Notes: generated by a model from the sequence alone, not told the origin. A stretch of DNA of 48,986 nt from Nocardia asiatica NBRC 100129 (GCF_000308415.1 NZ_BAFS01000231.1:1-48986), one strand, 5' to 3'. Numbered from the stretch's first letter, positions 1 through 8,784 are shown. Numbers and translations: made by a program.

Positions 1-87
1 AGCGGCATGCCGGACTACCCGATGCCCAAGTTGGATAAGCCGTTGGAGCGCAACGAACGTCCGCCGATCGACACCGACGCCACCTGA
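1..87 (+). CDS. C-terminal end of an unidentified protein (truncated by window edge)
   Basis: Frame 1 is open from the first base to a TGA at 85-87 and encodes 28 residues ending in TDTDAT-like sequence (final residues PPIDTDAT). The piece is rich in Pro, Asp and charged residues and looks like a flexible tail. No family can be recognised from so little. The codon use is GC-rich in the third position, as in the neighbouring genes, which supports real coding. Confidence 0.55.
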   Translation, partial: SGMPDYPMPKLDKPLERNERPPIDTDAT

Positions 88-139
88 TTCGTCAAGTGGT
101 CTAGACGCAATGCGCTGTTCAGCTGTCTAGACTTCGCAC

Positions 140-997
140 ATGTCGGCCGATGACGTGGCGCGCGTGTTCGCGATCGAGGACAAGGTCGAGCGACTGAAGG
201 CGGCCACCGACGGGGTGGCGGCGGCCCAGCAGACCATCAACGAACTGACCAGGATTCGGCGTGCCGTGATCCGCGAGCTTCATGCCGACGGCTGGACATT
301 CGCCAGAATCGGTGCGGCGGCGGGGCTTTCCCGTGCCCGCATCCACCAGGTCAGTACGCAGGGGCCCGCGCCGGAAGGACTGTTCTTCGGGCACGGTTCG
401 CTCACCGTGCTCGTCCCCGAGGTGCGCGCCGGACGGGTGATCGGCGCGCCGGATCCGGCGGCGCCGCAGCGCTTGGCCGAATTGCTGCGCGAACTCGGCT
501 TCGGCGTCGCGGTCGAGCATTTCCTGCCCGGCCGCCCGATCGATCTGCGTCGCGACGGCCTGATCGTGTTGGGCGGCCCGGAACTCTCCCCGAGTCTGCG
601 TCAGCTGGTCGCCGCCGATCCCCGGCTGCGCCGCGCGGTGGCCCGAATGGGCGACGCGCGCCGGGGAATCGAGGACCGAGCGGCCCGCCGGGTCTACCGG
701 CCGGGCGGACCCGAGCCGCACGACATCGCCTACTTGGGCAGGCTTCCCCGGCCCGACGGGCGCGGCAGCATCCTGATGATCGACGGCATGCATCCGCCCG
801 GCTCGCTCGGCGCCATCCGGCTGCTGGCCACCCGGCTGGCCACGCTGCACGAGCGGGCAGGCAATTATCTGTTCTCGGTGCTGATCTCCTGTCGTTTCGA
901 TCGCGCCACCGGAGAGCCGCTCGAAGCCGACCTGCTCACGCCGGTCTACCGGCACGATCCGGAAAACCGGTCGCACGCAGCGGGTCCGCGGCGCTGA
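140..997 (+). CDS. Hypothetical protein with N-terminal sigma-70-region-4-like helix-turn-helix
   Basis: This is a 285-residue protein. Residues about 30-70 read as a helix-turn-helix of the kind found in sigma factor region 4 and small XRE-like regulators (ELHADGWTFARIGAAAGLS followed by RARIHQV). The remaining 200 residues are soluble alpha/beta-like sequence with no membrane segment. They include a GLIVLGGPELS stretch and a GRGSILMIDGMHPPGS stretch that suggest a nucleotide- or ligand-binding fold, but no family is recognised. Nocardiae and streptomycetes encode many such HTH-plus-unknown-domain proteins. The start is the ATG at 140. DNA binding is inferred from the HTH only. Confidence 0.75.
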   Translation: MSADDVARVFAIEDKVERLKAATDGVAAAQQTINELTRIRRAVIRELHADGWTFARIGAAAGLSRARIHQVSTQGPAPEGLFFGHGSLTVLVPEVRAGRVIGAPDPAAPQRLAELLRELGFGVAVEHFLPGRPIDLRRDGLIVLGGPELSPSLRQLVAADPRLRRAVARMGDARRGIEDRAARRVYRPGGPEPHDIAYLGRLPRPDGRGSILMIDGMHPPGSLGAIRLLATRLATLHERAGNYLFSVLISCRFDRATGEPLEADLLTPVYRHDPENRSHAAGPRR

Positions 998-1329
998 GCC
1001 GAGACGGCGAAGCAGGACGGATCGATTCGGCCCGAAGCGTCGGCTGCGCGGCCACAACGAGTTTCAGCAAATCGTCGGCACTATCAGAGGGCGCATACCG
1101 CGCGGAGCGGCGCGCGGTGCCGCTTGTCCGCGCGAGCAGCGCTCCGCCCCGTCGAGCACCAGTTCACCGCGCTACTACATGCTGAATCGAGCATGTCCAC
1201 CGCTGTGTGTCGCAGGTCACCAGCCCTCCCGTCAGCGGGTTCATACACTGATGATTGAATAGCTGCACGATAACCCTCATCTCCAGCTCCGCGAAACGGA
1301 CGCGTGAAGCGTCCGGCAAGGAGGAAATC
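998..1329. other. Gene-free stretch with two short palindromes
   Basis: No credible gene is seen. Two inverted repeats stand out. The first is at 1177-1183 and 1190-1196 (ACATGCT, 6-base loop, AGCATGT), a possible operator. The second is at 1297-1303 and 1309-1315 (CGGACGC, 5-base loop, GCGTCCG) and ends two bases before the Shine-Dalgarno sequence of the next gene, so it could modulate its translation. Both are seen directly; their roles are inferred. Confidence 0.4.
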
Positions 1330-1668
1330 GTGAATCCGCTATTGCTCATCGGCGGCGCCGTCCTGGCGGTGGGTCTGCTCGGCCTGCTCGTCAGCGTGCT
1401 GCTGCGGCCCGCGGGGTCGAAGGCCCACCTGACCGTCGCCGATCTCCAGGCCCGGCTCGCCGACGAGCAGTCGGCCACCACACCCGAGCCGGACGAACCG
1501 GCGGCCGACCAGCCGCACACCGAAGACGACCAGACGGACGGCTCCGCGCGTCCGGACACCGACAACCCGCGCACCGACGACCCGCGCGCCGAGACTTCGA
1601 ATCCGGCCGAGGCGTCCGACGCGGGAGCAGACCAGGTGCTGCTGCCCCACCGTCACCGCGCCGGATAG
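1330..1668 (+). CDS. Small single-pass membrane protein with acidic cytoplasmic-type tail
   Basis: The GTG start at 1330 is chosen because a strong AAGGAGG lies 5 bases upstream; a longer in-frame reading from 1255 lacks such a site. The 112-residue product opens with a hydrophobic helix at about residues 3-25 (LLLIGGAVLAVGLLGLLVSVLL). It then has a short TVADLQARL segment and a long tail very rich in Asp, Glu, Pro and Thr. It looks like a membrane-anchored, intrinsically disordered protein. No function can be assigned. It is followed 93 bases later by the XdhC gene on the same strand. Confidence 0.65.
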   Translation: MNPLLLIGGAVLAVGLLGLLVSVLLRPAGSKAHLTVADLQARLADEQSATTPEPDEPAADQPHTEDDQTDGSARPDTDNPRTDDPRAETSNPAEASDAGADQVLLPHRHRAG

Positions 1669-1761
1669 CTTCCGCATAACTACTCTGGCGGTACGGCGCG
1701 AATTCGCCGTAGGCCTCGGGCCCGATGCGCCGCGGACCCGCTCGGGAAAGGACCGGTCGCG

Positions 1762-2838
1762 GTGCGCGAGATACTCGGCCAGATGATCGCCCTGCTGCCG
1801 TACGGGCCGGTCGCGCTGGCACGCGTGGTGGACACCACCGGCCCCGGTCCCCGGGCCCCGGGCGCGGCCATGATCGTCACCGCCTCCGGCGCCGTGCACG
1901 GCTCACTGTCCGGCGGATGCGTCGAGGCCGCCGTCCTCGCCGCGGCGCAGGAAGTACTGGCCGGCGGCCCGGCCGTGACCGACCGGTTCGGCTATGCCGA
2001 TGCCGACGGGCTCGCCGTGGGATTGCCCTGCGGCGGAGAGATCGAGGTGTTCGTCGAGCGGATCTCGTGTGAGCGACTCCCTCTGCTCACGACATTGCGG
2101 CGACGGATCGCCGACGGATCACCCGTCGCCGTGGGCACCACCCTGGACGCCGCACCGGAATGGCGACTGCTGGAACCCGAAGGCGCGGAACCCTGGCACG
2201 GCGTCGACCGCGACGCACGGGCGCTGCTCGCGGCGGGCCGCTGCGGCGTGGTGGGCGCCGACGAATGCCCCACCCACGGCACACCGCGCCCCCGGACGTT
2301 CGTGCAGGTCTTCGCAGCCCCGGCCCGCATGATCCTGGCGGGCGCGAACGACTTCGTGCGCGCGCTCAGCCGCACCGGCCGCCAGCTCGGCTACCGGGTG
2401 ACCGTGGTGGACGCCCGCGAGACCTTCGCCACCACCGCCCGGTTCCCCGCCGCCCACGAAGTGGTCGTGGACTGGCCGCATCGGTATCTGCGCGCCGAAC
2501 AGCAGGCGAGGCGGATCGACGGGCGCACCGTGGTCTGCGTGCTCACCCACGACGCCAAATTCGACGTCCCGATGCTGGCGACGGCGCTGTCGTGCCCACT
2601 TATCGGCTTTGTCGGCGCTCTCGGCTCGCGCCGCACCCACGCCGAGCGCGTCGGGCGCTTGCGCGCGGCGGGCGTCACCGACGACCAGCTCGCACGGCTG
2701 CGCAGTCCGGTCGGACTCGACCTCGACGCCCGCACGCCGGACGAGACGGCCATCTCCATCGCCGCCCAGATCCTGGCCGAGCGCGGCGGCGCGTCCGCCC
2801 TCGCGCTGGATCGCCTCGAGGGCCCCCTCCATCGCTGA
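1762..2838 (+). CDS. XdhC/CoxI family protein
   Basis: This 358-residue protein has both halves of the XdhC family. The N-terminal XdhC/CoxI domain has SGGCVEAAV near residues 51-59 and GLPCGGEIEVFVE near 87-99. The C-terminal Rossmann-like domain (about residues 188-345) has CVLTHDAKFDVPML and GALGSRRTHAER. Family members chaperone insertion of the sulfurated molybdenum cofactor into xanthine dehydrogenase-type hydroxylases. No molybdenum hydroxylase subunits lie beside it, so the client enzyme must be elsewhere or the protein has another role. The usual glycine-rich GAGHV loop is replaced by GANDFV, which marks a divergent branch. The GTG start at 1762 has a GGAAAGGA site upstream. Confidence 0.85.
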   Translation: MREILGQMIALLPYGPVALARVVDTTGPGPRAPGAAMIVTASGAVHGSLSGGCVEAAVLAAAQEVLAGGPAVTDRFGYADADGLAVGLPCGGEIEVFVERISCERLPLLTTLRRRIADGSPVAVGTTLDAAPEWRLLEPEGAEPWHGVDRDARALLAAGRCGVVGADECPTHGTPRPRTFVQVFAAPARMILAGANDFVRALSRTGRQLGYRVTVVDARETFATTARFPAAHEVVVDWPHRYLRAEQQARRIDGRTVVCVLTHDAKFDVPMLATALSCPLIGFVGALGSRRTHAERVGRLRAAGVTDDQLARLRSPVGLDLDARTPDETAISIAAQILAERGGASALALDRLEGPLHR

Positions 2839-3059
2839 TCCCGGAAGTTCGACCCGCCCGGCGGATTGGATGCCGGATCGCCGGGAATACCTTGCCACAG
2901 AGCCGACATACCGCCCAGTGGCACGTCCCATTTTCATTTCGCAGCGCGGTACACGGCCGCACATTAGATTTGCTGAAAGTTAACTATGAGTAGGTGACGG
3001 TGCGTTGCGCGTCGGCCCCGCCACACTCTGCCCGGCCCACACCGAGAGGAGAAAGCGCC

Positions 3060-3395
3060 GTGACCGCCACCCAGATCGCCGTCCTCTGCTCGCTCGCCGG
3101 CGCCGCAGGCCTGGTCGCCACCATCGGGTTGCTGCACGGACCGGCGACCCGGCGCCGACGGCTCGGCCTCGCCCAGCACGTTGTCGCGGAGCGAATCCCC
3201 GCCCCCGTGCTGCCGACCTGCCCGATTGGCAGACCGCAGCGGATGCCCGTCGAACCGCTGACCGTGGCGGAGGCGCACGAACTCATGCAGCGCCACCGGA
3301 TCTGTGAGCCCTCCGAGTGCGTCTACAAACTCGCGGCCTTCCGCACCTTGATCGAGGCGGGGTATATGCGCGACCCGCACGCGGAAGGGGCCTGA
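3060..3395 (+). CDS. Small one-helix membrane protein, unknown function
   Basis: The GTG start at 3060 is preceded by GAGAGGAGAAAG, an excellent ribosome site, so the upstream in-frame extension to 2994 is rejected. The 111-residue product has one transmembrane helix at about residues 5-24 (IAVLCSLAGAAGLVATIGLL), a basic stop-transfer patch (RRRR), and a soluble C-terminal region. That region contains an EPLTVAEAHELMQRH helix and two Cys close together (ICEPSEC). It converges on gpgS with a gap of only 31 bases. No family is recognised. Confidence 0.65.
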   Translation: MTATQIAVLCSLAGAAGLVATIGLLHGPATRRRRLGLAQHVVAERIPAPVLPTCPIGRPQRMPVEPLTVAEAHELMQRHRICEPSECVYKLAAFRTLIEAGYMRDPHAEGA

Positions 3396-3426
3396 GCGAT
3401 GCGCCCGCCGAGGGCGCGAGAGCGGT

Positions 3427-4365
3427 TCAGGCCGCCGCGCACGCGGGGCGCAGTGTGTTCATCGGCGGGCGGTCCACCAGCGACACTTCGGTGCTGTGCG
3501 CGGTGAATTCATTCCCGATCAGCGGGAATTGCGTCAGCGCCGCGCCGGAGTCCTGGACGCCGCTGCGACCGAGCACGGTGCCGAGGATCTGCCGGCTCAT
3601 CACGCCGAGGTCGGCCAGCGGCCGGTTGCGATGCGTGCGCACGCCCAGATTGACCTGGCCGATCGCGGACATGCCGAGCCGGTCGTAGGTGTCGAGCAGC
3701 AGCCCGATCTCCACGCCGTAGCCCGGCGCGAACGGCACCGAAGTGAGCAGTTCGCGGGTGCCCGCGTATTCACCGCCGAGCGGCTGCAACACCTGTGCGA
3801 GCTCGGGTCGCAACGCCGCGAGCAAAGGCCGGGCGACCAATTCGGTGACGCGGCCGCCACCGTGCGCGTCCACCGCCGCACCTTGCCGCAGCGGCCTGCG
3901 ATAGTAGGCCTTGGCCAGGTGCAGGTCATCGTTCGTGAGCAGCGGGCCGAGCAATTTCGGCACGAAGGCCGGATCCGGATCGATCAGGTCGGAATCGACG
4001 AAGGCGATCAGATCGCCGCTGGTCACCGCCAGCGAGCGCCACAGCACCTCGCCCTTGCCCGGCACCGGCTCCAGTTCCGGCACCGCCTGCTCCCGGCTGA
4101 TCACCTCGGCGCCCGCGGCGCGCGCCCGCTGCGCGGTCGCGTCGGTCGAGCCGGAATCCAGCACGATCAGTTCGTCGACCAGCGTGCCGAGCAGGGGACG
4201 GATGCTGGCCACCACGTCGGCCACGGTGCCCTCTTCGTTCAGCGCGGGCAGCACCACCGACACGGTGCGCCCGGCTTTGGCGGAGACGAGTTCGTCCACC
4301 CGCCAGTCCGGGGTGTCCCAGGTATTGGTTGTCGCCCAGGCGGGCTCACGGTATTGGAATGTCAT
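3427..4365 (-). CDS. gpgS: Glucosyl-3-phosphoglycerate synthase
   Basis: GpgS transfers glucose from a nucleotide sugar (UDP- or ADP-glucose) to 3-phosphoglycerate. This is the first committed step of methylglucose lipopolysaccharide synthesis, a cytoplasmic polysaccharide that binds fatty acyl-CoA. The 312 residues match the GT81 family in length. The GT-A fold start SVVLPALNEEGTV is at about 36-48, the metal-binding DSD is at 124-126, and PLGGEYAGTRELL and FAPGYGVEIGLLLD follow. The ATG overlaps the folP2 stop in an ATGA, so the two are probably translationally coupled. The same folP2-gpgS pair occurs in M. tuberculosis (Rv1207-Rv1208). Confidence in the family is high. Confidence 0.95.
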   Translation of the reverse strand: MTFQYREPAWATTNTWDTPDWRVDELVSAKAGRTVSVVLPALNEEGTVADVVASIRPLLGTLVDELIVLDSGSTDATAQRARAAGAEVISREQAVPELEPVPGKGEVLWRSLAVTSGDLIAFVDSDLIDPDPAFVPKLLGPLLTNDDLHLAKAYYRRPLRQGAAVDAHGGGRVTELVARPLLAALRPELAQVLQPLGGEYAGTRELLTSVPFAPGYGVEIGLLLDTYDRLGMSAIGQVNLGVRTHRNRPLADLGVMSRQILGTVLGRSGVQDSGAALTQFPLIGNEFTAHSTEVSLVDRPPMNTLRPACAAA

Positions 4366-5246
4366 GCCAGACCTCGCAAGGTTCGTGCGGGGGGCCGGAT
4401 GCCCTGGATCGCGGCGATCATGTCCACCACTCGCCGGGTCGCGGCGACTTCGTGGACACGAAAGACTCGGGCGCCGGCCGCTGCCGACCACGCTGTTGCC
4501 GCCAATGTGCCCTCCAGCCGTTCGGAAAGACCGACACCTAAAGTCTCCCCGATGAAATCCTTGTTGCTCAGCGCCATCAAGACTGGCCATCCGGTTTTTA
4601 CAAGAACGTCGACTCCGCGCAACAGTTCGAGACCGTGATAAGTGTTCTTGCCGAAATCGTGGGTCGGGTCGATCAGGATCGAATCCCGCCGCACTCCGGC
4701 CGCGAGCGCGTTCTCCGCGGCGCGCACCACGGTTTCGGTGACTTCGCGCACTACGTCGGCGTATCGCACCCGATGCGGCCGCGTGCGCGGCACCGCGCCG
4801 CCGGTGTGGCTGCACACCAGTCCCGCGCCGTGCGCGGCGGCGACCGGAACCAGATCGGGGTCGGCTCCCGCCCACGTGTCGTTGATCAGATCCGCGCCCT
4901 CCCCCACCGCGGCCAGCGCCACCTCGGCGCGCCAGGTGTCGACGCTGATCAGTAGCTGCGGGTACTTCGCGCGAATGGCCGCGACGAACGGCACCACCCG
5001 GCGCGCCTCTTCGGCGGCGTCCACCTCGTCGCCGGGCCCGGCTTTCACCCCGCCGATGTCCACGAGATCGGCGCCCTCGTCCACCGCGCGCGCCACCGCG
5101 TCCATTGCCGCCGCGTCGGTGAAGGTGGCGCCGCGGTCGTAGAAGGAGTCCGGGGTGCGATTCACGATCGCCATCACCAGCGCTCGATCCGTCACCACCG
5201 GCCGTCCGCACAGCGTCGGAAGCGGCGCAACGGTCGAGCTGGACAT
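4362..5246 (-). CDS. folP2: FolP2-type dihydropteroate synthase paralog
   Basis: The ATG at 5246 follows a GGGAGAG site and gives 294 residues; the 47-residue upstream extension reads as noise. The fold is a pterin-binding TIM barrel: ALVMAIVNRTPDSFYDRG near 22-39, DLVDIGGVKAGPG near 60-72, SVDTWRAEVA, LINDTWAG and LIDPTHDFGKNTYHG. Canonical FolP has N-V-T-P-D-S-F-S-D-G at the first motif. Here Arg, Tyr and Arg replace Val, Ser and Gly, as in mycobacterial FolP2, whose M. leprae version is reported to lack dihydropteroate synthase activity. Its real substrate is unknown. It overlaps gpgS by 4 bases. Confidence 0.9.
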   Translation of the reverse strand: MSSSTVAPLPTLCGRPVVTDRALVMAIVNRTPDSFYDRGATFTDAAAMDAVARAVDEGADLVDIGGVKAGPGDEVDAAEEARRVVPFVAAIRAKYPQLLISVDTWRAEVALAAVGEGADLINDTWAGADPDLVPVAAAHGAGLVCSHTGGAVPRTRPHRVRYADVVREVTETVVRAAENALAAGVRRDSILIDPTHDFGKNTYHGLELLRGVDVLVKTGWPVLMALSNKDFIGETLGVGLSERLEGTLAATAWSAAAGARVFRVHEVAATRRVVDMIAAIQGIRPPARTLRGLA

Positions 5247-5490
5247 GAGCTCTCCCGCCTCTCCGCGAATACCGGCCGTACCGTCAGGAGACGGGGATTC
5301 GCAGGTCATACGTCGGGTACCGGCACAGTTCCGGGCGTACCCGACGAGTTGCCCAGGTGGGTCCGAAACCCGTCGGCTCCTCCACATCTCCTGATCTGCA
5401 GACCGTACCAGTCGGGAGACGCGAGGCGGGCGCGCAGTCGTCGGGCAGGGAGGTAGACCACCGCCGCGACGTGCTGCCCGGCTCGGGCCG

Positions 5491-7260
5491 TCAGTTCTTC
5501 GGGGCGCGGCCTGCCGCTACGTCTGCCGCGTAGTCGTCGTAAGCGGGGACATAGCCCGCGCTGCGGCCCGCGAGTACGTACAGCGCGCTGTCGGAGTCCG
5601 GAGCGTAGCCCTGTTTGCGCAGCTCGACCTTGCGGCTCTTGAACGTCGAGGTCTGTTCCAGCTCATCGACGACACGGATGAACAGCGGAACGGCATAGCC
5701 GGGCAATTGCTCGTAGGCCACCTTCGCCAAGGCCGCCCCATCGAAGTCCGCGCCCGGGTGCAGCGTCACGGCCGCCATGCCCGCCTTGCCGTCGGTTCCG
5801 GGGATGTCCACGCCGTAGACCACCGCCTGCGCGATCGCTTCCGCCTTGCTCAGCGCGCCCTCCACCTCCGTGGTCGCCACGTTCTCGCCCTTCCAGCGGA
5901 ACGTGTCGCCGAGCCGGTCCACGAACGCGATGTGGTGCCAGCCCTGTTCCCGGACCAGATCGCCGGTGTCGAACCAGACGTCGCCCGGTTCGAAACCGTC
6001 GCGCACCAACTTGGCCTCGGAGGCGGCCTCGTCGGTGTAACCGTCGAACGGGGAACGGTCGGTCACCTTGGCCAGCAGCAGCCCGACACCGCCGGTGCCG
6101 ACCCGGCGCAAACGGCCGTTCTCGTCGCGCTCCGCCTTGCCGGTCTCGTCGTCGTACTTCACGACGGCGTACGGAAGCGGGCCGAAGCCCGCCGTGCGGT
6201 CCACGCCGAAGGCGTTGACGAACGCGATGTTCGCCTCGCTCGCCCCGTAGAACTCCACGATCCGCTTGATGCCGAACCGGGACTTGAACTCGTCCCACAG
6301 TTCCGGGCGCAGCCCGTTGCCGACCGCGAGCCGGACCGAGTGCTTCCGGTCGGTCGGCGCGGCGGGCTGGTTGACCAGATAGCGGCACAGCTCGCCGATG
6401 TAGATGAACGCCGTCGCCTGCTCGCGAACGACCTCATCCCAGAAACGGGACGCGGAGAACCCCCGGCCGAGGGCGAACGTGCCGCCGGAGGCCAGCACCG
6501 CGGACAACGCGACGGTGAGCGCGTTGTTGTGATACAGCGGCAGGCAGCAGTACAGCGTGTCGTCGCCGCGCAGGCGGATGCCGAGGCCGCCGAGCCCGGC
6601 CATGCTCTTGGTCCAGCGCAGATGCGTCATCACGCTGGCCTTCGGCAGACCCGTGGTGCCGGAGGTGAAGATGAGGAACGCCCGCTCGCGCGCGGTCACC
6701 TCCGCGCAGCTCGGCGGATCGGTGTCGGCGGCGCCGCGGGCCGCCTGCTCGAGTTCGTCGGCGGGGAGAACGTGGGCGGGCGGCTCGGGCAGCGAGTCGA
6801 TCGCGTCGGCGCATTCGGCGCCGACCACGTTGAGCACGCTGTCGAGCAGGCCGAAGCTGTGCGCCAGCACTCGGTCGCGCTGATGATGGTTGAGCAGGCC
6901 CACGGTGGCCCCGAGCTTGACCGTGGCCAGCACGACGAACATCGTCTCGGGCCGGTTGGTCATCAGCACGCCCACCACGTCACCGCGCCGAACCCCACGC
7001 GCCGCCAGCACGCTCGCATACCGGTTCACCTGCGCGTTGGCCTCGCCGTAGGTGTAGAACGCACCCTCGAACCGCAGGAAAGGACGGTCCGGATGCCGGT
7101 GCGCGGTGCGCTGGAAGTACAGCCCCACCGAGGCCTCGGAATCCGGCGTCACCAGCATGCCCAGCGCGTTGCGCAGCATGCCCGGCGCGTCCAGCGCCAT
7201 CGCGGGCAGGTTGCGGGCGAGGTCGAACAAACTCACCGTCGATCGCGCGTCGGTGCTCAC
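5491..7260 (-). CDS. fadD6: Long-chain fatty acyl-CoA synthetase, FATP type
   Basis: This 589-residue ANL-superfamily enzyme activates long-chain fatty acids with ATP and CoA. The AMP-binding P-loop [11 protein letters not shown] is near residue 200. YHNNALTVALSAVLASGGTF, FYGASEANIAF, and the WFDTGDLV and FVDRLGDTFRWKGENVATTEVE motifs follow; the last is typical of the FATP/FadD6 subgroup. The GTG at 7260 lies 4 bases after the stop of the LOG gene upstream, so it belongs to the same transcription unit. A 244-base gap separates it from folP2. Gene order matches Rv1206-Rv1207 of M. tuberculosis. Confidence 0.93.
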   Translation of the reverse strand: MSTDARSTVSLFDLARNLPAMALDAPGMLRNALGMLVTPDSEASVGLYFQRTAHRHPDRPFLRFEGAFYTYGEANAQVNRYASVLAARGVRRGDVVGVLMTNRPETMFVVLATVKLGATVGLLNHHQRDRVLAHSFGLLDSVLNVVGAECADAIDSLPEPPAHVLPADELEQAARGAADTDPPSCAEVTARERAFLIFTSGTTGLPKASVMTHLRWTKSMAGLGGLGIRLRGDDTLYCCLPLYHNNALTVALSAVLASGGTFALGRGFSASRFWDEVVREQATAFIYIGELCRYLVNQPAAPTDRKHSVRLAVGNGLRPELWDEFKSRFGIKRIVEFYGASEANIAFVNAFGVDRTAGFGPLPYAVVKYDDETGKAERDENGRLRRVGTGGVGLLLAKVTDRSPFDGYTDEAASEAKLVRDGFEPGDVWFDTGDLVREQGWHHIAFVDRLGDTFRWKGENVATTEVEGALSKAEAIAQAVVYGVDIPGTDGKAGMAAVTLHPGADFDGAALAKVAYEQLPGYAVPLFIRVVDELEQTSTFKSRKVELRKQGYAPDSDSALYVLAGRSAGYVPAYDDYAADVAAGRAPKN

Positions 7261-7264
7261 GTCG

Positions 7265-7837
7265 TCAGCTCTCCTCTTCCCGGGGACGGGTCCGCTCCAG
7301 TGCCGCGAAGGCGGCCGGGAGATCGGTCACCACGGTAATCCGGGCGAGGGCTGTCCGGGGCACGAACTTCCGCTCGTACAACTCGTCCAGCCAGGAGAAC
7401 AATCCGCGAAAAAATCCATTGGGATCCAGCACAACAACGGGCTTCTCGTGCTGTCCCAGATAGCCGCCGGTCCAGGTCTCGAAGAACTCTTCCAACGTGC
7501 CGATGCCGCCGGGCAGGGTGAGGAAGGCGTCGGCGCGATCCTCCATCACCTGCTTGCGCTGGCGCATCGTGTCGGTGACCACCAGTTCGTCGGCGTCGAC
7601 GTCGGCGACCTCGCGGTGCACCAGATGCTTCGGGATCACGCCGATGGTGTTGGCGCCGCCCGCGCGCGCCGCTGTGGCGACCGCGCCCATCATCGAGACG
7701 TGCCCGCCGCCGGACACCAATTGCCAACCGCGCCGGGCGATCTCGGTGCCCACTCGGGCAGCCAGCGAGAGATAGTCCTGATCGGTCGTACTCGCCGAAC
7801 AGTAGACACAGACGGCGAAAGGCTGTTCGCTCACCAC
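7265..7837 (-). CDS. LOG-family (TIGR00730) nucleotide phosphoribohydrolase
   Basis: This 190-residue protein has the Rossmann-type LOG fold. It shows CVYCSAS at the N-terminus, a nucleotide-binding VSGGGHVSMMGAVA, and the signature LPGGIGTLEEFFE (PGGxGTxxE) with the catalytic Arg/Glu region RQRKQVMEDRADAF. LOG enzymes release free cytokinin or nucleobase from nucleoside 5'-monophosphates; M. tuberculosis Rv1205 makes cytokinins. Two GTG codons, 7837 and 7834, can start it. The second gives a GTGA overlap with the preceding gene. It sits directly before fadD6, as in M. tuberculosis. Confidence 0.92.
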   Translation of the reverse strand: MVSEQPFAVCVYCSASTTDQDYLSLAARVGTEIARRGWQLVSGGGHVSMMGAVATAARAGGANTIGVIPKHLVHREVADVDADELVVTDTMRQRKQVMEDRADAFLTLPGGIGTLEEFFETWTGGYLGQHEKPVVVLDPNGFFRGLFSWLDELYERKFVPRTALARITVVTDLPAAFAALERTRPREEES

Positions 7838-8640
7838 TGATCCTCCGTCCCGATCGCGTCCTCGGCGCCGCCTGCCTGGGCGGCGGACTGGATGATGTGC
7901 ACGACCTCCTCGACACTGTCGGTCACGTGCAGCAGGCCGAGGTCACCCGGCGAGATCTTGCCGGAGCCCCCGAGCGAATCACGCAACCAATCGACCAGCC
8001 CCGACCAATACCTGGTGCCGAACAAGATGATCGGGAACCGGGTGATCTTACGGGTCTGCACCAGCGTCAGCGCCTCGAACAGCTCGTCGAGGGTGCCGAA
8101 ACCGCCGGGCAGGCAGATGAACGCCTGGGAGTACTTCACGAACATCGTCTTGCGGACGAAGAAGTACCGGAAGTTGATGCCCAGGTCGACCCACTCGTTG
8201 AGGCTCTGCTCGAACGGCAGCTCGATGCCGAGACCGATCGAGTAGCCGCCCGCTTCGCAGGCGCCCCGGTTGGCCGCCTCCATCGCCCCCGGGCCGCCGC
8301 CGGTGATCACCGCGAAGCCCGCCCTGGCCAGCGCGGCGCCGATCGCCATGCCCGCCTGGTACTCCGGATGGTCGGCGGACGTGCGCGCGGAACCGAAGAC
8401 GGTCACCGCCCGGGGCACTTCGGCCAGCGCGCCGAAGCCCTCGACGAATTCGGCTTGGATGCGCAGCACGCGCCAGGGATCGGTGTGTACCCAGTCCGTG
8501 TCACCCCGCTTGTCCAGCAGGTTTCGGTCGGCGGTGCCCACGCCGTCCGCACGGTCGCGGCGGAACATGATCGGCCCCCGGAACTTCGGTGTCGACTTCG
8601 GAGTGTGGGCGACCTCGCGGTCCGCGGCGTCGGTGGACAT
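7831..8640 (-). CDS. Second LOG-family (TIGR00730) protein, larger form
   Basis: The ATG at 8640 is preferred over one three codons upstream. The 269-residue product has a 60-residue basic N-terminal extension before the LOG core. The core shows VTVFGSART, VITGGGPGAMEAANRGA, RKTMFVKYSQAF and LPGGFGTLDELFEALTLVQT. It overlaps the shorter LOG gene by 4 or 7 bases, so the two paralogs are co-translated. The sequences differ greatly, so this is an old divergence, not a recent duplication. Larger LOG proteins may act on other nucleoside monophosphates; the substrate is not shown by the sequence. Confidence 0.9.
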   Translation of the reverse strand: MSTDAADREVAHTPKSTPKFRGPIMFRRDRADGVGTADRNLLDKRGDTDWVHTDPWRVLRIQAEFVEGFGALAEVPRAVTVFGSARTSADHPEYQAGMAIGAALARAGFAVITGGGPGAMEAANRGACEAGGYSIGLGIELPFEQSLNEWVDLGINFRYFFVRKTMFVKYSQAFICLPGGFGTLDELFEALTLVQTRKITRFPIILFGTRYWSGLVDWLRDSLGGSGKISPGDLGLLHVTDSVEEVVHIIQSAAQAGGAEDAIGTEDQW

Positions 8641-8784
8641 GCGTCCCACGCTACCGCCCGGCCAGGGCCGCTCACGGGCCGGACGAGAGAAGTCGTCCGA
8701 CGTTCAGCCGGGCGCAGCGGGGGCGAGACACAGTCGCGATCCCAGCGCTCGATGCGCACCGATTCCGGCGGCTCCTGGCGCTGT

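Noticed and set aside
2960..2995. TTAGATTTGCTGAAAGTTAAC as a second iron box
   Set aside because: It fits the IdeR consensus poorly and lacks the central GGCTAACC symmetry.
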